This document shows positions 28,501 to 37,468 of a stretch of DNA of 64,000 nt, in pieces. The stretch's first letter is position 1; every line of letters begins with the position of its first letter. The notes beneath the pieces are model-generated. The model was not told the origin of the DNA, did no database searches, and saw nothing but the letters and a program-made list of their open reading frames with translations. Where the stretch lies: assembly GCF_024362485.1 (NCBI RefSeq), contig NZ_CP101456.1:3472001-3536000 (forward strand). The letters are read 5' to 3'. The DNA comes from Natronobeatus ordinarius. Its GTDB lineage: Archaea; Halobacteriota; Halobacteria; Halobacteriales; Natrialbaceae. The translations under genes and the position numbers were made by a program.

Positions 28501-29366
28501 AATCGCTGTGGGCGCGATTCGAGGAGATGCGCTCGACGATGGCGTCGCGGTATCCCGACGCGACGATCACCGAGCGGATGCATGCGACTGCGTCGGCGGG
28601 GACTGTCCCGACCGTGACGACGGTGGAGTCGCGGCTCGAGGACGCCCGGGCCCACCGCGTCGACGCCGTCTCGGCGCAGTACCGGCGGCTCACCGGCGCG
28701 TCGCCGTCGGCGTCGACGGTCGGGGGCGTGCTCGAGGAACTCGGCGAGTGGCTGTGTGCGAACGAGTCGGTGGTTCGTGGCCTCTTCGAGGACGCAACTG
28801 CGACGTTCGAGGGCGTCGATCTCGGGGCGCTCGAGGCGCTCTGTGCGTCGGCGTTCGAGGGCGACGCGGTCGCGGAGGCAGACCTGGTCACGTCGGATGC
28901 GGTCGGACAGGCGAAGACCTTCGAGCGCGTCCGGGAGCTGTTCGACGACGTCGACGGTGAAAGCCCGTGGGCGAGACTCGAGGCCGCCGCGGAGACACTC
29001 GCGGCGGAGTATCCGGAATCGCTCACGCGGGAGTCCGTCGAGGGGACGCTCGCCGCCTCCCGACCGCCGACGCGACGGCGCGTCGAGGGGTTGCTCGAGG
29101 AAGCGAAGGACCCCATCCTCGGCGGTGGGAGCACGCTGGATCGCCTGACGACCGTCGGGCGTGACCTCGAGGGGAAGCTTCCGAACGCCGATCTCACCCG
29201 GGAGGTGAGCCAGGCACTCAAGTCCGAGGAGCTCACCGAAGATCGCGCGGCGGAACTGCTCTCTGCGGCGGAGACGGTCCTCGATCGACTGGGCGCCCTC
29301 GAGGAGCAATTGGACAATCTTGAAGACGGTAGCGTGGTTCTGATCGAGACATCTAACCGGGACTGA
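25545..29366 (+). CDS. brxC: BrxC/PglY-type ATPase, second copy
   Basis: The 1273-residue protein begins MMIGALFHSDPTRQLEEVQ and has Walker A FHATFGSGKTHLL at residues 64-76 and Walker B LLLGLDEVALFVG near 260. The C-terminal third is very regular acidic helix with repeated LEEAEKFAAARELFEGG-like motifs (about 960-1000 and 1120-1150), suggesting duplicated helical modules. Two BrxC/PglY genes in one operon are the hallmark of type 5 BREX. Such pairs may form a hetero-oligomer; that is inference. pglX follows after 5 nt. Confidence 0.9.
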   Translation: MMIGALFHSDPTRQLEEVQKVNARDRAETDVREFHETESAKRALTELGDVVRTYPDEEPRFLYFHATFGSGKTHLLKLIGLVVDGESELAPLGERLATKWPGFDSLRHAVEDSHVDRLKPVFLNLLDRDASKEPPLPFLLYEAIARELGYPTDPNWLLEWAWTVDSEYDGVWDALTEFEHDGRTFADVLEERAYLRTWLYEALPALAETTGTDLETAAGVKASIEAAEAEVDPESFGPDDLVERVETATAALNEDGTRTELLLGLDEVALFVGDSRHRYREFEETMEALQHGPNPVVVTTGQYSLPETRKNLIGESDADHWTTRQVLLEGTDTEIIVRKRWLQKRTEGSEFTESLLSSVSDLSLETYEEVTSADPDPVESYPFREYDLTLLRRVMQELITQGRQTDHEYIQGRALLVLVRSLFTKFDWARTEAGALVTWDQLFDLLVEETTYVPLWVQEMIDNTLVPTFGDEEAREVRVSKALYLLNQAPAVPATPENLGRLLVDDVEASVEEVIAETQDALETLVDKRKVLTETNDHGDEEYTLVSEDQESVLSRAQTKAEEISPHQLSAWLETRFRETDDFFRSDGTRHEIDVGDERLVPLRYEYSVLDPVNRAPTSEYDAVCVRVLADEEDVLTEGVETWQSVNEGRTGGEHVLIAIEVPGAMLDRIRNVMGMRQALDEEVESYDELERELRTDERRLEASVSGVLEGADVYTVAGREGSRPEILERVIADEVRSVFGSSRKVLSRSLVEVEDAKAMAAFFRGSGEWPLSATDAELLGVDTETAELTDDGWCRSFVEEHEPQPIDVETLLRRTETAKGAYRGTPQESIAALLITLATSNENVGLKRDVEYVTDPAAIGRAVRTKGGLTSLQVRFDVEIVDRKQVRTFIETLLEREPAGEGVDEWLADLEAWVDENRASIKRTLKEARKEFDASLETLSATLEPAFEGEGLTTSDLGGDRRLETLIEEAETFAAARELFEGGSESLWARFEEMRSTMASRYPDATITERMHATASAGTVPTVTTVESRLEDARAHRVDAVSAQYRRLTGASPSASTVGGVLEELGEWLCANESVVRGLFEDATATFEGVDLGALEALCASAFEGDAVAEADLVTSDAVGQAKTFERVRELFDDVDGESPWARLEAAAETLAAEYPESLTRESVEGTLAASRPPTRRRVEGLLEEAKDPILGGGSTLDRLTTVGRDLEGKLPNADLTREVSQALKSEELTEDRAAELLSAAETVLDRLGALEEQLDNLEDGSVVLIETSNRD

Positions 29367-29371
29367 CATTC

Positions 29372-32300
29372 ATGGCAAAAGGAACTCTCCAGGAACGGAA
29401 GGCACAGCTGGACAAAGCAGAACGCGAGCACTTAGAGGACGTCGTCGCGGAGATGCGCGGGCGTATCGAGGACCACGTCCGCTTTCGGCTCACCCAGGAG
29501 GGGCTCGAGATCGAGCCCGAGGACGCGGACGATCTCGAGGAGGAGACTCGCCAGCTCGTCGAGGCGATCGAACTCGAGGCCGTCGACGGCTACGACTGGG
29601 ATGAAGCCGTCGAACAGTACGTCACCGGCGTCGGCTACACGGTGGTCAACCGGCTGGCCGCGCTGCGGTGTATGGAAGTGCGGGGATTCCTCGAGGAGGA
29701 GGTCACGGTCTTCAAGGAAAACGGCCTGACCCCGGCGGCGGAGACGCTCGTCCACGAGGAGTTCTTACTCGAGGACGAGGCGATCCTCGAGGCCTACCAG
29801 GGGACCTGTGACGATCTCGCCGAGGAGATCGAGATCCTGTTCGACCGATCGTCGGCCTACAGCCTGCTGGATCCCGACGACGACACCTACGAGGCCCTTT
29901 GCACCTTGCTCGACGAGGTCCCCGACGAGGTCTGGCGTGCCGACGACGTGCTCGGGTGGGTCTACGAGTACTACAACCGCCCGGTCGTCGAGGCGCTGGA
30001 CGCCAAGAACACCCTCGAGCCCGAAGACGTCGGCCCCGCCAACCAGTTCTACACGCCCCACTGGGTCGTCCGGATGCTCACCGACAACTCGCTGGGGAAG
30101 CTCTACCTCGAGGCCACCGGCCAGGAATCGACAGTTCCCGACCCCGAGGAACTCTCGATCGAGGAGCGCAAGGAACGGCTCGTCACGCCAGAAGACTCTC
30201 CGGACGTCCCGAATCTTTGCACCTACCTGATCCCCGACGAGGACGACCACGAGGCACCCGCGTTCGACGACCCCTCCGAGATTCGCGTCATCGATCCCGC
30301 CTGTGGGAGCGGGCACTTCCTGCTGTACGCCTTCGACGTCCTCGAGCGTATCTGGTGGGCCGAACGTCCCGACCTCGACCGGAAGGAGGTCCCGGCGAAG
30401 ATCCTCGAGCACAACCTCTACGGCGTCGATATCGACCTGCGTTCGTGTCAACTCGCGGCGTTCAACCTCTACCTCAAAGCCCGCACCCGCGCCGAAGAGG
30501 AGGGTGACGGCGGCTTCGAGTTGCCAAACGTCGGAATCGTCTGTGCCGACGCCCGCGTTGCCGAGGTCGAGGAGGCCGTCGAGGTGCTCAACGAGATCAC
30601 CGGCGAGGGAACCGACGTCCGTGCGGCCCTCGAGGAGATCATCGAGGAGTTCCAGACTACCGAAGCTCTCGGCAGCTTGCTCGACGTTCAGGGGACGCTC
30701 TCGGCGGAGTTCCTCGAGGACCAGACGGACCTCTTTGACTATACTGACGATGGCCCCAAGACGCTGAACGCCTTCCTGAAGGCACTGCGCGAGGCCGTCG
30801 ACGAGCGAACGTCGGATTCCTTCGGCGAGCAGAATCTTCGAAGTTTCCTCAATCTCCTAGTGGTGTTGACCCAGGAGTACGATGTGGCGTTGATGAACCC
30901 GCCATATGGTTCAGGAGGTCGGATGCCTACTACTGTACGGAAATATATCGAACATCATTACGAGTATACAACAGAATATTATATCAATTTCTTTGAGGTT
31001 TGTGACAATTTGGTAAAGGCGTATGGACGAATTGGGATGCTCGTTCCCCGATCGTTCATGTTCCTCAAGTCATTTCAGGACTTCCGGGAAGATTTTATTG
31101 GAGGTGCGGGATCATTCGATTTCTTGGCTGAATTCGGCATAGACATTCTTGATAATGCAACTGTTAGGACTGCGGGTACAGTCGTACGTTCAGGCATAGA
31201 GAGTGATCAGGAAGGTACATTTATCCGTCTCGACGATATTAAAAAATCGCAAAAAGAACGCTCGTTTTTACATTCGTCCTTCGTCGATTCAAGTGAAAAC
31301 GGAATCCAGCGAAGATATCAGCGTGAACTGTCTGATTTCGAAATGGTTCCCGGAACCCCGATCACTTACTGGGTTCCGACCGACTTGCGATCGGTTTATA
31401 AGTCTAAAACTGTCCTTGATGCGGATAACGCTAAAGTCGAAGGGAATGACACATATGGTGTCATTAAGCAAGGGCTCGCGACGGCAGATGATTCGAGGTT
31501 CGTTCGGAACTTTTGGGAGAATTCAGATTTGAATTCGTGGCCGCCATTCGCCAAAGGCGGAGAGGACGCGTGGATTTTACCCAGGGTGAAAAATACAGTC
31601 CTCTGGAAGAACGATGGGGGAGAAATAAAGCGGTATGGAGGATCTCGACCTCAGAACACTCAATTTTATTTTGAGGAGTCACTGACATATACAGTCGCAA
31701 AAGAAAGTGGACGCCGATTCGGTTATCTCCACGAGGATTCTATATTCGGTCATAAAGGTTCCGTTCTCATTCCGAACCGATGTACGTGGAATGGTCTCTC
31801 GTACACAAATAGCCATTTATTTACATATTTAATGCTCGCACAGACCACCGAGCGAATGTGGGAAGTTGGACAGGTTTCCAAACTTCCCTGGCGTGAAGAA
31901 CTCGAAGATATTGAAGAATTAGAGGCGCTTTCCCGTGAGGCCGTGGGTTATCTGATCTCAAAACGGCAGTACGAATTTGTTTCACCCCACTACACAGGTC
32001 CTGTGCTTCTATCTGTCCTTGGCATTGAGGGATCACTTCCCTATTCTGAACATCCTCATCGTGAACTACGCGAAGAACTCGATGTCATTTCCCCTATGGA
32101 TATCGCTTCACCCGATACTTCGCTACACGACATAGGTATCATGGCAGCGAAACACCTCGAGCGAATCGAAGCGAACCTGCAAGAGTGCGCCGACGCAATC
32201 GACGAGGCAGTGTTCGACTGCTTTGACATCTCCGAGGAGCAACGCGAAACCATTCTTCAAGAGATTGCTCTTAGAACGAACAAAGATCCACGCGAGCGCG

Positions 32301-33577
32301 AGGAGTACGACCCCGATTCCATCACGGAACCCGGCGAGAACTTCCCCGAGATGGTCAAAGACCTGCTGTTGCACCTCGCCCTCCGGATCGTCCACGAGGA
32401 CGACGACGGAATCGTCGCACTGTCGGACGTCGACCGCGAGTCCGACCTCCTCGAGCGCCTCGAGGACGAGTTCGAGCGCATCTTCGGCGAGTACGCCGCC
32501 GATCGGCTGGCCGAGGTCGACCAGGTGCTCGGCAGTCGGACGGCCGACGAGGAAGCCTACCCCAACCTCCGGGCGTGGCTCGAGGACGACCTCTTCGAGT
32601 ACCACGTCTCGAAGTTCGACCGAGTGCCGATTCTGTGGCGGCTCACCACCGAACGCCTCGTCTCCGATCCCGACGGCGAGGGCTTCGCCTGCCTGCTCGA
32701 CTACCACCAGCTCGACGCCAGCGTCTTCGATAAGCTGCAGAACCGCTACCTCGAGCCCCGGAAGGCGCTGCTCCGGGAACGGCGTAGCGCGGCCAACCGC
32801 CGCCGGAGCGACGAATCGCTCTCGGCTTCCGAGAAGGCCGCCGCGGCCGAGGAGTACAGCCGGTGTGAGAGCGCCCTCGAGCAGATCGCCGCCCTCGAGG
32901 ATCGGATCAGCGACCTCGCACAGCCCGATCCCCGGGAGTGGCCCGAGGAGAACCAGGCGGTTGCTCGCGAGGCTGCCGAAAGGGTCGCCGAGTTCCGGGA
33001 AGAAACCGCACGGCGACTCGAGGCACTCGAGGAGCTGGCCGACCTCGATGACATCGATATGGAGGACCTGTTCAGCCCCTCGTTCTACGACACAGTGCAA
33101 GGGAACAAAGACGAGTGGATCGACGCACTCGAGGACCTCGAGGCGGCCTTCGAAGCGTATGCCGAAGACGGCTCCGAACCTGTCGAGGCCCACCTCTACG
33201 ATCTCTTCGAGTACTACCACGACCTCGTCGGCTCCGCCCACTACGCGAGCAACGGCATTCTGTTCACCACCTACTACTACGACAAGTTCGAGGAGCCCGA
33301 GCAGGCCCAACTCGGCGACGGCGGCGCCACCCGCAAGCAACGGCTGCTCTCGGAACTGGCGAGCGACCTCGAGGCGTACCGGGATCTCGCGGACGAGATC
33401 GCGGACGCGTGCGACGCCATCTCGAAGGACATCTCTTCGGACTGGGCGGATCGGGCCCTCTCCGAGATCACGACCAGAGGCTACGAGCCTAACCACAAAC
33501 ACGGCGTCGCGATCAACGTCACGCCGCTCGCCGAGGCGGAGATCGTCCCCGAAATCGTCGACGAGAAGGTGATCTGA
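29372..33577 (+). CDS. pglX: PglX adenine-specific DNA methyltransferase of BREX
   Basis: PglX methylates adenine at a non-palindromic site to mark self DNA and sets the specificity of the system. The 1401-residue protein has the N6-adenine methyltransferase motifs: SAM loop VIDPACGSGHFLLYAF at about residues 304-319, GVDIDLRSCQLAAFNLYL, and catalytic NPPYG at about 507. The target-recognition part (about 510-925) is encoded by visibly AT-richer DNA (about 30890-32150) with different codon choice from the GC-rich flanks, pointing to exchange of this cassette. The C-terminal third is coiled and acidic. It overlaps the next gene by TGATG. Length is full; no stops. Confidence 0.95.
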   Translation: MAKGTLQERKAQLDKAEREHLEDVVAEMRGRIEDHVRFRLTQEGLEIEPEDADDLEEETRQLVEAIELEAVDGYDWDEAVEQYVTGVGYTVVNRLAALRCMEVRGFLEEEVTVFKENGLTPAAETLVHEEFLLEDEAILEAYQGTCDDLAEEIEILFDRSSAYSLLDPDDDTYEALCTLLDEVPDEVWRADDVLGWVYEYYNRPVVEALDAKNTLEPEDVGPANQFYTPHWVVRMLTDNSLGKLYLEATGQESTVPDPEELSIEERKERLVTPEDSPDVPNLCTYLIPDEDDHEAPAFDDPSEIRVIDPACGSGHFLLYAFDVLERIWWAERPDLDRKEVPAKILEHNLYGVDIDLRSCQLAAFNLYLKARTRAEEEGDGGFELPNVGIVCADARVAEVEEAVEVLNEITGEGTDVRAALEEIIEEFQTTEALGSLLDVQGTLSAEFLEDQTDLFDYTDDGPKTLNAFLKALREAVDERTSDSFGEQNLRSFLNLLVVLTQEYDVALMNPPYGSGGRMPTTVRKYIEHHYEYTTEYYINFFEVCDNLVKAYGRIGMLVPRSFMFLKSFQDFREDFIGGAGSFDFLAEFGIDILDNATVRTAGTVVRSGIESDQEGTFIRLDDIKKSQKERSFLHSSFVDSSENGIQRRYQRELSDFEMVPGTPITYWVPTDLRSVYKSKTVLDADNAKVEGNDTYGVIKQGLATADDSRFVRNFWENSDLNSWPPFAKGGEDAWILPRVKNTVLWKNDGGEIKRYGGSRPQNTQFYFEESLTYTVAKESGRRFGYLHEDSIFGHKGSVLIPNRCTWNGLSYTNSHLFTYLMLAQTTERMWEVGQVSKLPWREELEDIEELEALSREAVGYLISKRQYEFVSPHYTGPVLLSVLGIEGSLPYSEHPHRELREELDVISPMDIASPDTSLHDIGIMAAKHLERIEANLQECADAIDEAVFDCFDISEEQRETILQEIALRTNKDPREREEYDPDSITEPGENFPEMVKDLLLHLALRIVHEDDDGIVALSDVDRESDLLERLEDEFERIFGEYAADRLAEVDQVLGSRTADEEAYPNLRAWLEDDLFEYHVSKFDRVPILWRLTTERLVSDPDGEGFACLLDYHQLDASVFDKLQNRYLEPRKALLRERRSAANRRRSDESLSASEKAAAAEEYSRCESALEQIAALEDRISDLAQPDPREWPEENQAVAREAAERVAEFREETARRLEALEELADLDDIDMEDLFSPSFYDTVQGNKDEWIDALEDLEAAFEAYAEDGSEPVEAHLYDLFEYYHDLVGSAHYASNGILFTTYYYDKFEEPEQAQLGDGGATRKQRLLSELASDLEAYRDLADEIADACDAISKDISSDWADRALSEITTRGYEPNHKHGVAINVTPLAEAEIVPEIVDEKVI
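30890..32150 (+). other. AT-rich mosaic segment of pglX (specificity cassette)
   Basis: From the NPPY codons onward the DNA becomes AT-rich, with many NNA/NNT codons, and returns to the GC-rich haloarchaeal style near 32150 (a gradual tail runs to about 32290). The limits coincide with the end of the catalytic part and the start of the helical C-terminus. This is what replacement of the target-recognition domain by homologous recombination in the flanks would leave. Confidence 0.75.
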
Positions 33578-34116
33578 TGAAGGCCCACGTCTTCGCGGAA
33601 GGATCCAACACGACGGCCGAGGACCGTGACCTGCCTCTCGTGGAGTACTACGAGGGACTCTTCGGGACGGTCGCAGGCCTCCAAGAGGAACTGGCCGACC
33701 ACACCGACACGACGCTCCACGTCCTCTCCGAGGAGTTCGGCGCCGCCCGCGGTCACGAACGCGTCGCCGACCTCGAGACTCGAGGAACCCCCGTCGGCTT
33801 CGAGGAGATGACGGCCGCAGCGAGGGAGGAACTCCGAGGCGCTGCCACGGACGCTGACGTGATGGTCGTCCTGCTGTCGACGGACGTCTTCGAGATGACG
33901 GTTGGCGAGGCGTGGCCGGATCTCGTAGAAGCTGCGAAGCCGGGCTCGATCTGGTGTCTCAGCGCCGCACGGAGCGCACTCGAGGAACTCGACCTCGAGG
34001 CCCTCGAGACGGACGGCCGGACCGTCCTCACCTACGAGCGTCGCGGCGTCGCCCGAATCGGAACCGAAACGCGCGAACAATTGCTCGAGACCGTGACCCA
34101 AACCGCCACCCAGTGA
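33577..34116 (+). CDS. Unassigned 179-residue protein between PglX and PglZ
   Basis: I do not recognise a named family. The protein is a small alpha/beta fold: a first strand KAHVFAEGS, a segment LVEYYEGLFGTVAGLQEELADH with TTLHVLSEEFGAARG, then DVMVVLLSTDVFEMTV and GSIWCLSAARSALEEL. The order (YY-x-LF helix, then a strand ending in LSEEFG) vaguely recalls DUF6884/YaaA-like proteins, but this is weak. It overlaps pglX by 1 nt and is followed after 2 nt by pglZ, so it is made in step with the methyltransferase. That makes it a likely regular member of this BREX variant rather than a passenger. Confidence 0.72.
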   Translation: MKAHVFAEGSNTTAEDRDLPLVEYYEGLFGTVAGLQEELADHTDTTLHVLSEEFGAARGHERVADLETRGTPVGFEEMTAAAREELRGAATDADVMVVLLSTDVFEMTVGEAWPDLVEAAKPGSIWCLSAARSALEELDLEALETDGRTVLTYERRGVARIGTETREQLLETVTQTATQ

Positions 34117-34118
34117 TC

Positions 34119-36311
34119 ATGCCAGCGACCAAAACCCTTCCACAGTGTGCCCACGACGCCCTCGAGACCGCCATCGCCGACGCCGTCGACGACGAGCCGG
34201 TCGTCCTCTGGTGGGACGAGGGCGGCTACCTCGAGGACCTCGTGCGAAACGTGAGCGCCACCCTCGGCTGTACCTTCCGGAAAGCCGAGCGAACCCTCCT
34301 CGAGCTTCGGGCCGAACCCCCGCGGGGGAAGACGGTCTGGTACGTCCCCGAGACCCCGGACGAGGACGTCGACTGGTTCAAGGACGTCGAGAACACCGGT
34401 AGCGTCCTCAAGCTCCACATCGGCAAGCTCGCCGCACGGTGTTTCGAACGTGATCGCCTCCAGGCCGCCTCGCTCCGGGCTGCCTTCGAGGACGCCACGG
34501 TGGACGACGACCTCGAGGAGGACGACCGCGACAAGGTCGCGAAGACCCTCTACCGGGAACTCGACGGCCAGGGCGGCCTCCCCTCGCTGCAGGCGCTCCA
34601 GACCAAGATCGTCCTCGATGGCCACGATGATCCCGTGCGGTTCGTCCTCGAGTACGGCGTCGAGGGCTTCTCCGACGACGGCGCCGAGGACGAGGGGCAC
34701 CAGGAAAAGGTCGTGCAGATCCGCGACCTCCTCGTCGACCAGGGCGTCGCCGCCGTAGAGGGCGTCACCGACGCCGAGACGATCGTCGAGCGAACCCGTC
34801 GCTGGGCGGTCGCCGAGTGGCTCGTCGACGAAGGCCTCGAGGCCTCTTTGCTCCCCGAGGAGTATCTCCCCGGAAGCGGCTCGAGTATCGGCATCTCCCG
34901 GCCTGAACTTCGCTCGACGCTGAGCAAGACCGAACGACCCGACGAACTGGCGGCGATCTACCTCGACCCCGAGCGCCGGTTCTGGCACGACGTGATCCGA
35001 ACCTACGACGAGCCCTGGACGCTCGTCGAGTGCCCCGTCGACGGCACCCTCGAGACTCGTCTCTGGGACGAGTGGATTCATCACTTCCAGGAGAGCGACT
35101 ACGAGACCTGCGCCACCCACGCGCGAGCGCGCCATCGCGCCCTCGAGCGCACCTTCGGCGACGTCCCGTGGACGAACGTGTGGAAGCAGGCGATCGACGT
35201 CGCCGACCTCGCCGCCGAACTCGAGTCCTGGGCGGAACGCGACGACGGCGACGTCGTCGACCTCTACGGCGACGTCGAGAACGGTACCTGGCAGATCGAC
35301 AACGCGGTGTTCAACCTCGTCATCTCCGGGGAACCCGAGGCCGACCTCCCCGAGGAGCACCCCGCGACGGCGACGCTCGCAGACCTGCGCACCTCGCTCG
35401 TCGAGGACAGCTACCTCGAGTACCTCTCGGAGCTGGGCGATCTCGTCGTCGAACAGATCGACTCCGGCGCGCCGTTCGTCGGCAAGCGCCACGCCCACCA
35501 GTTCTTCGACGAGGAGTCGGAGTACCTCCAGAGCGGCCAGAGCGTCGCGCTGTTTATCATCGACGCCCTGCGGTTCGACCTCGCACACGAGCTCGCCGAG
35601 TCCATCCGCCGCGAGCTGCCGGAGCTCGAGGTCGATGAAACCCCGTGGGTCGGGACGCTCCCCTCGGACACCGAGTTCGGCAAGGCGGCGCTCACCCCCG
35701 GGAGCAAGTTCAGCTTCAAAGTCGAACTCCGAGACGGCGATCTCGTTCCCGTTCGAAACGGCCGTCGAATCACTAACTACCAACGAAGAGAGCTACTGAC
35801 GAACGACGGCTGGAGCTACATCACCCAGGGAGGCGAGGAGACGGGTTGGAGTAGCACTCGCGTCGTCTACTACTGGAACGACATCGACGAAGCCGGCGAG
35901 AACGAACTGACCGACTTCGAGGACGTGTTTCGCGACCGTCTCGAGACGATTACACGGATTATCTGCGAGAAGATCGATCAGGGCGAGTGGGATCGGGCGT
36001 ACATCCTTACGGACCACGGGTTTGTGACCCATCCAACAGAACCAACTATTGATTCGCTGAGACCACCTCACGGCGCTGAGAAGGTTACACGCCGATGGAT
36101 CGCCGGTTCAGACGTCGATTACGACAAGGCAGGCGTTCTGCTGGACGAAAACACCCACCTCGGCTACCTCGATTCGGATACGAAGATCGGTATTCTATCA
36201 GATCCCCTTCAACGATTCAGCAAACGGGGGCCTTCCAATAACCGATTCTTCCACGGTGGGATCCTCCCACAGGAGTTCGTACTGAACTTTATTACGATCA
36301 CCCAAGAATAG
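34119..36311 (+). CDS. pglZ: PglZ, alkaline-phosphatase-superfamily BREX protein
   Basis: The frame is open further upstream, but the ATG at 34119 starts the protein 2 nt after the preceding stop; 730 residues. The PglZ core begins near residue 475 with SVALFIIDALRFDLAHEL (metal-site Asp), continues with TLPSDTEFGKAALTPG and ends with YILTDHGFVTHP (Asp-His metal ligands). The N-terminal half is acidic helical. PglZ is the constant component of all BREX types; it works with PglX. The last 350 nt are less GC-rich than the rest, again hinting at exchange at the locus. The operon-like run ends here; the helicase lies 3.5 kb away. Confidence 0.93.
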   Translation: MPATKTLPQCAHDALETAIADAVDDEPVVLWWDEGGYLEDLVRNVSATLGCTFRKAERTLLELRAEPPRGKTVWYVPETPDEDVDWFKDVENTGSVLKLHIGKLAARCFERDRLQAASLRAAFEDATVDDDLEEDDRDKVAKTLYRELDGQGGLPSLQALQTKIVLDGHDDPVRFVLEYGVEGFSDDGAEDEGHQEKVVQIRDLLVDQGVAAVEGVTDAETIVERTRRWAVAEWLVDEGLEASLLPEEYLPGSGSSIGISRPELRSTLSKTERPDELAAIYLDPERRFWHDVIRTYDEPWTLVECPVDGTLETRLWDEWIHHFQESDYETCATHARARHRALERTFGDVPWTNVWKQAIDVADLAAELESWAERDDGDVVDLYGDVENGTWQIDNAVFNLVISGEPEADLPEEHPATATLADLRTSLVEDSYLEYLSELGDLVVEQIDSGAPFVGKRHAHQFFDEESEYLQSGQSVALFIIDALRFDLAHELAESIRRELPELEVDETPWVGTLPSDTEFGKAALTPGSKFSFKVELRDGDLVPVRNGRRITNYQRRELLTNDGWSYITQGGEETGWSSTRVVYYWNDIDEAGENELTDFEDVFRDRLETITRIICEKIDQGEWDRAYILTDHGFVTHPTEPTIDSLRPPHGAEKVTRRWIAGSDVDYDKAGVLLDENTHLGYLDSDTKIGILSDPLQRFSKRGPSNNRFFHGGILPQEFVLNFITITQE

Positions 36312-36340
36312 TCGCTGAAGACTATCATTCGAATCCACCA

Positions 36341-36440
36341 CTGAACAAAGAAGAACGCGACCATCTTGGGGACGGGGTTGCAGAGATGTGTGTCACATCG
36401 AGAATTCTGTTCAGGAGGGACTCGAGATCAAGCCCAACAA
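36341..36440 (+). pseudogene. Degraded 5' end of a second pglX-like gene
   Basis: Just after pglZ the plus strand reads LNKEERDHLGDGVAEM. This matches LDKAEREHLEDVVAEM near the start of the intact PglX at 11 of 16 positions. After a 16-nt deletion relative to pglX the next frame reads QEGLEIKP, against QEGLEIEP in PglX. Spacing and order are conserved, so this is a true remnant, not chance. Nothing of the methyltransferase core remains. A further open frame to about 36625 has no clear relation to it. Confidence 0.7.
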
Positions 36441-36526
36441 TATAGGGCGAATTTTACGAGGTGACCCGAAAGATCCTGGAGTTCGATCACTACGAGGAGA
36501 TCGAGCGATGGTCTCGATTATGTCAG

Positions 36527-37012
36527 TTAACTCGATTGGGGGCTTTCCTCCTGGGTGCTCACCTTTTGCCTCCCTTTCTTATTCACGAAATATCCAAGCG
36601 CGAATATTACGAGCGCAATTAGGAAGAACACAAATGCCCAGACGACCAGCCCTATTAGACTGCCAAAGAATTCGCCCGCTCCCTCGAGTCCTTCCCCTGC
36701 GCCGAACATCACTGGGATGTAGAACAGAATTGGCGTCAACACCAACAATCCAGCGGAGATGTAGAGTCCCGTACCGATCGTCAGCCACGTCGACGGCTTC
36801 CGGTACAGGTACCAAGTCGAACCAACGAGCCCGACGATGAACAATACTTCTGAGCCCCCGATATTCAAGGACATCCACGCGAGGAGGCCCCCAATAACCA
36901 GGCCCATAAGCACTGATGCAAAGAGCCGAATCCACGCAATCGCACGGAATCTACCGCGCTTTTCCACCTGTTCGTCAAAATGGTCGTCCGGCGCAGATTG
37001 CTCCCCTGCCAT
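36527..37012 (-). CDS. Predicted small integral membrane protein
   Basis: The 161-residue protein has four predicted membrane helices: IRLFASVLMGLVIGGLLAWM, SEVLFIVGLVGSTWYLY, IGTGLYISAGLLVLTPILFY and the long LIGLVVWAFVFFLIALVIFA. Both ends are short, charged and probably cytoplasmic. I cannot name a function. It sits on the opposite strand between pglZ and brxHII, in the inserted block. Confidence 0.7.
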   Translation of the reverse strand: MAGEQSAPDDHFDEQVEKRGRFRAIAWIRLFASVLMGLVIGGLLAWMSLNIGGSEVLFIVGLVGSTWYLYRKPSTWLTIGTGLYISAGLLVLTPILFYIPVMFGAGEGLEGAGEFFGSLIGLVVWAFVFFLIALVIFALGYFVNKKGRQKVSTQEESPQSS

Positions 37013-37468
37013 AATCCTTCTGCACTGGGACCCGTTATAGAGCCGTGCTATTGTTTCACATTCTCATTTGTCGAGCTCGATCCTAAGGTCCGAATGGGGA
37101 AGTTCAGTGAAGATGTACACATGGTGTGGCCATATTACCGACTTTTCTAAGCGACACAAATACCCAGTTAATCTCAATAGCTAACCCGTTCATCTTACTC
37201 GGTTTCCTTAGTAGAAGCTCACCTGCCAAACTCATCCGTACAGAGACCGACTATCCAGCGGCTTGTAGCGGAACATGTTTTTTGAACCCCTCGTTCCAAC
37301 CGAATATAAATCGATATGGCTTGACCATCGCATTGTCGCTGTCTGCCACTCATTACGTTCTCCTCTGTGATTTTTGAACAGCAGTTGATAATGATGTGAA
37401 TCAAACTTCAGCTTTGATTACAATATCGACTCGTGGACCGTCTATGGAATCGCTAATAGGGCTATATT
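37013..37468. other. 456-bp AT-rich intergenic region without a gene
   Basis: Short frames occur on both strands but lack coding character. TATA-like patches lie near 37305 and just before 37469. No repeat or inverted repeat stands out. Confidence 0.5.

Noticed and set aside
36388-36840. 150-residue plus-strand frame after pglZ
   Set aside because: Its second half is antisense to the membrane-protein gene at 36527-37012; only the pglX-like blocks before 36440 are meaningful.
37126-37377. 83-residue plus-strand frame
   Set aside because: No start signal and no protein-like pattern.
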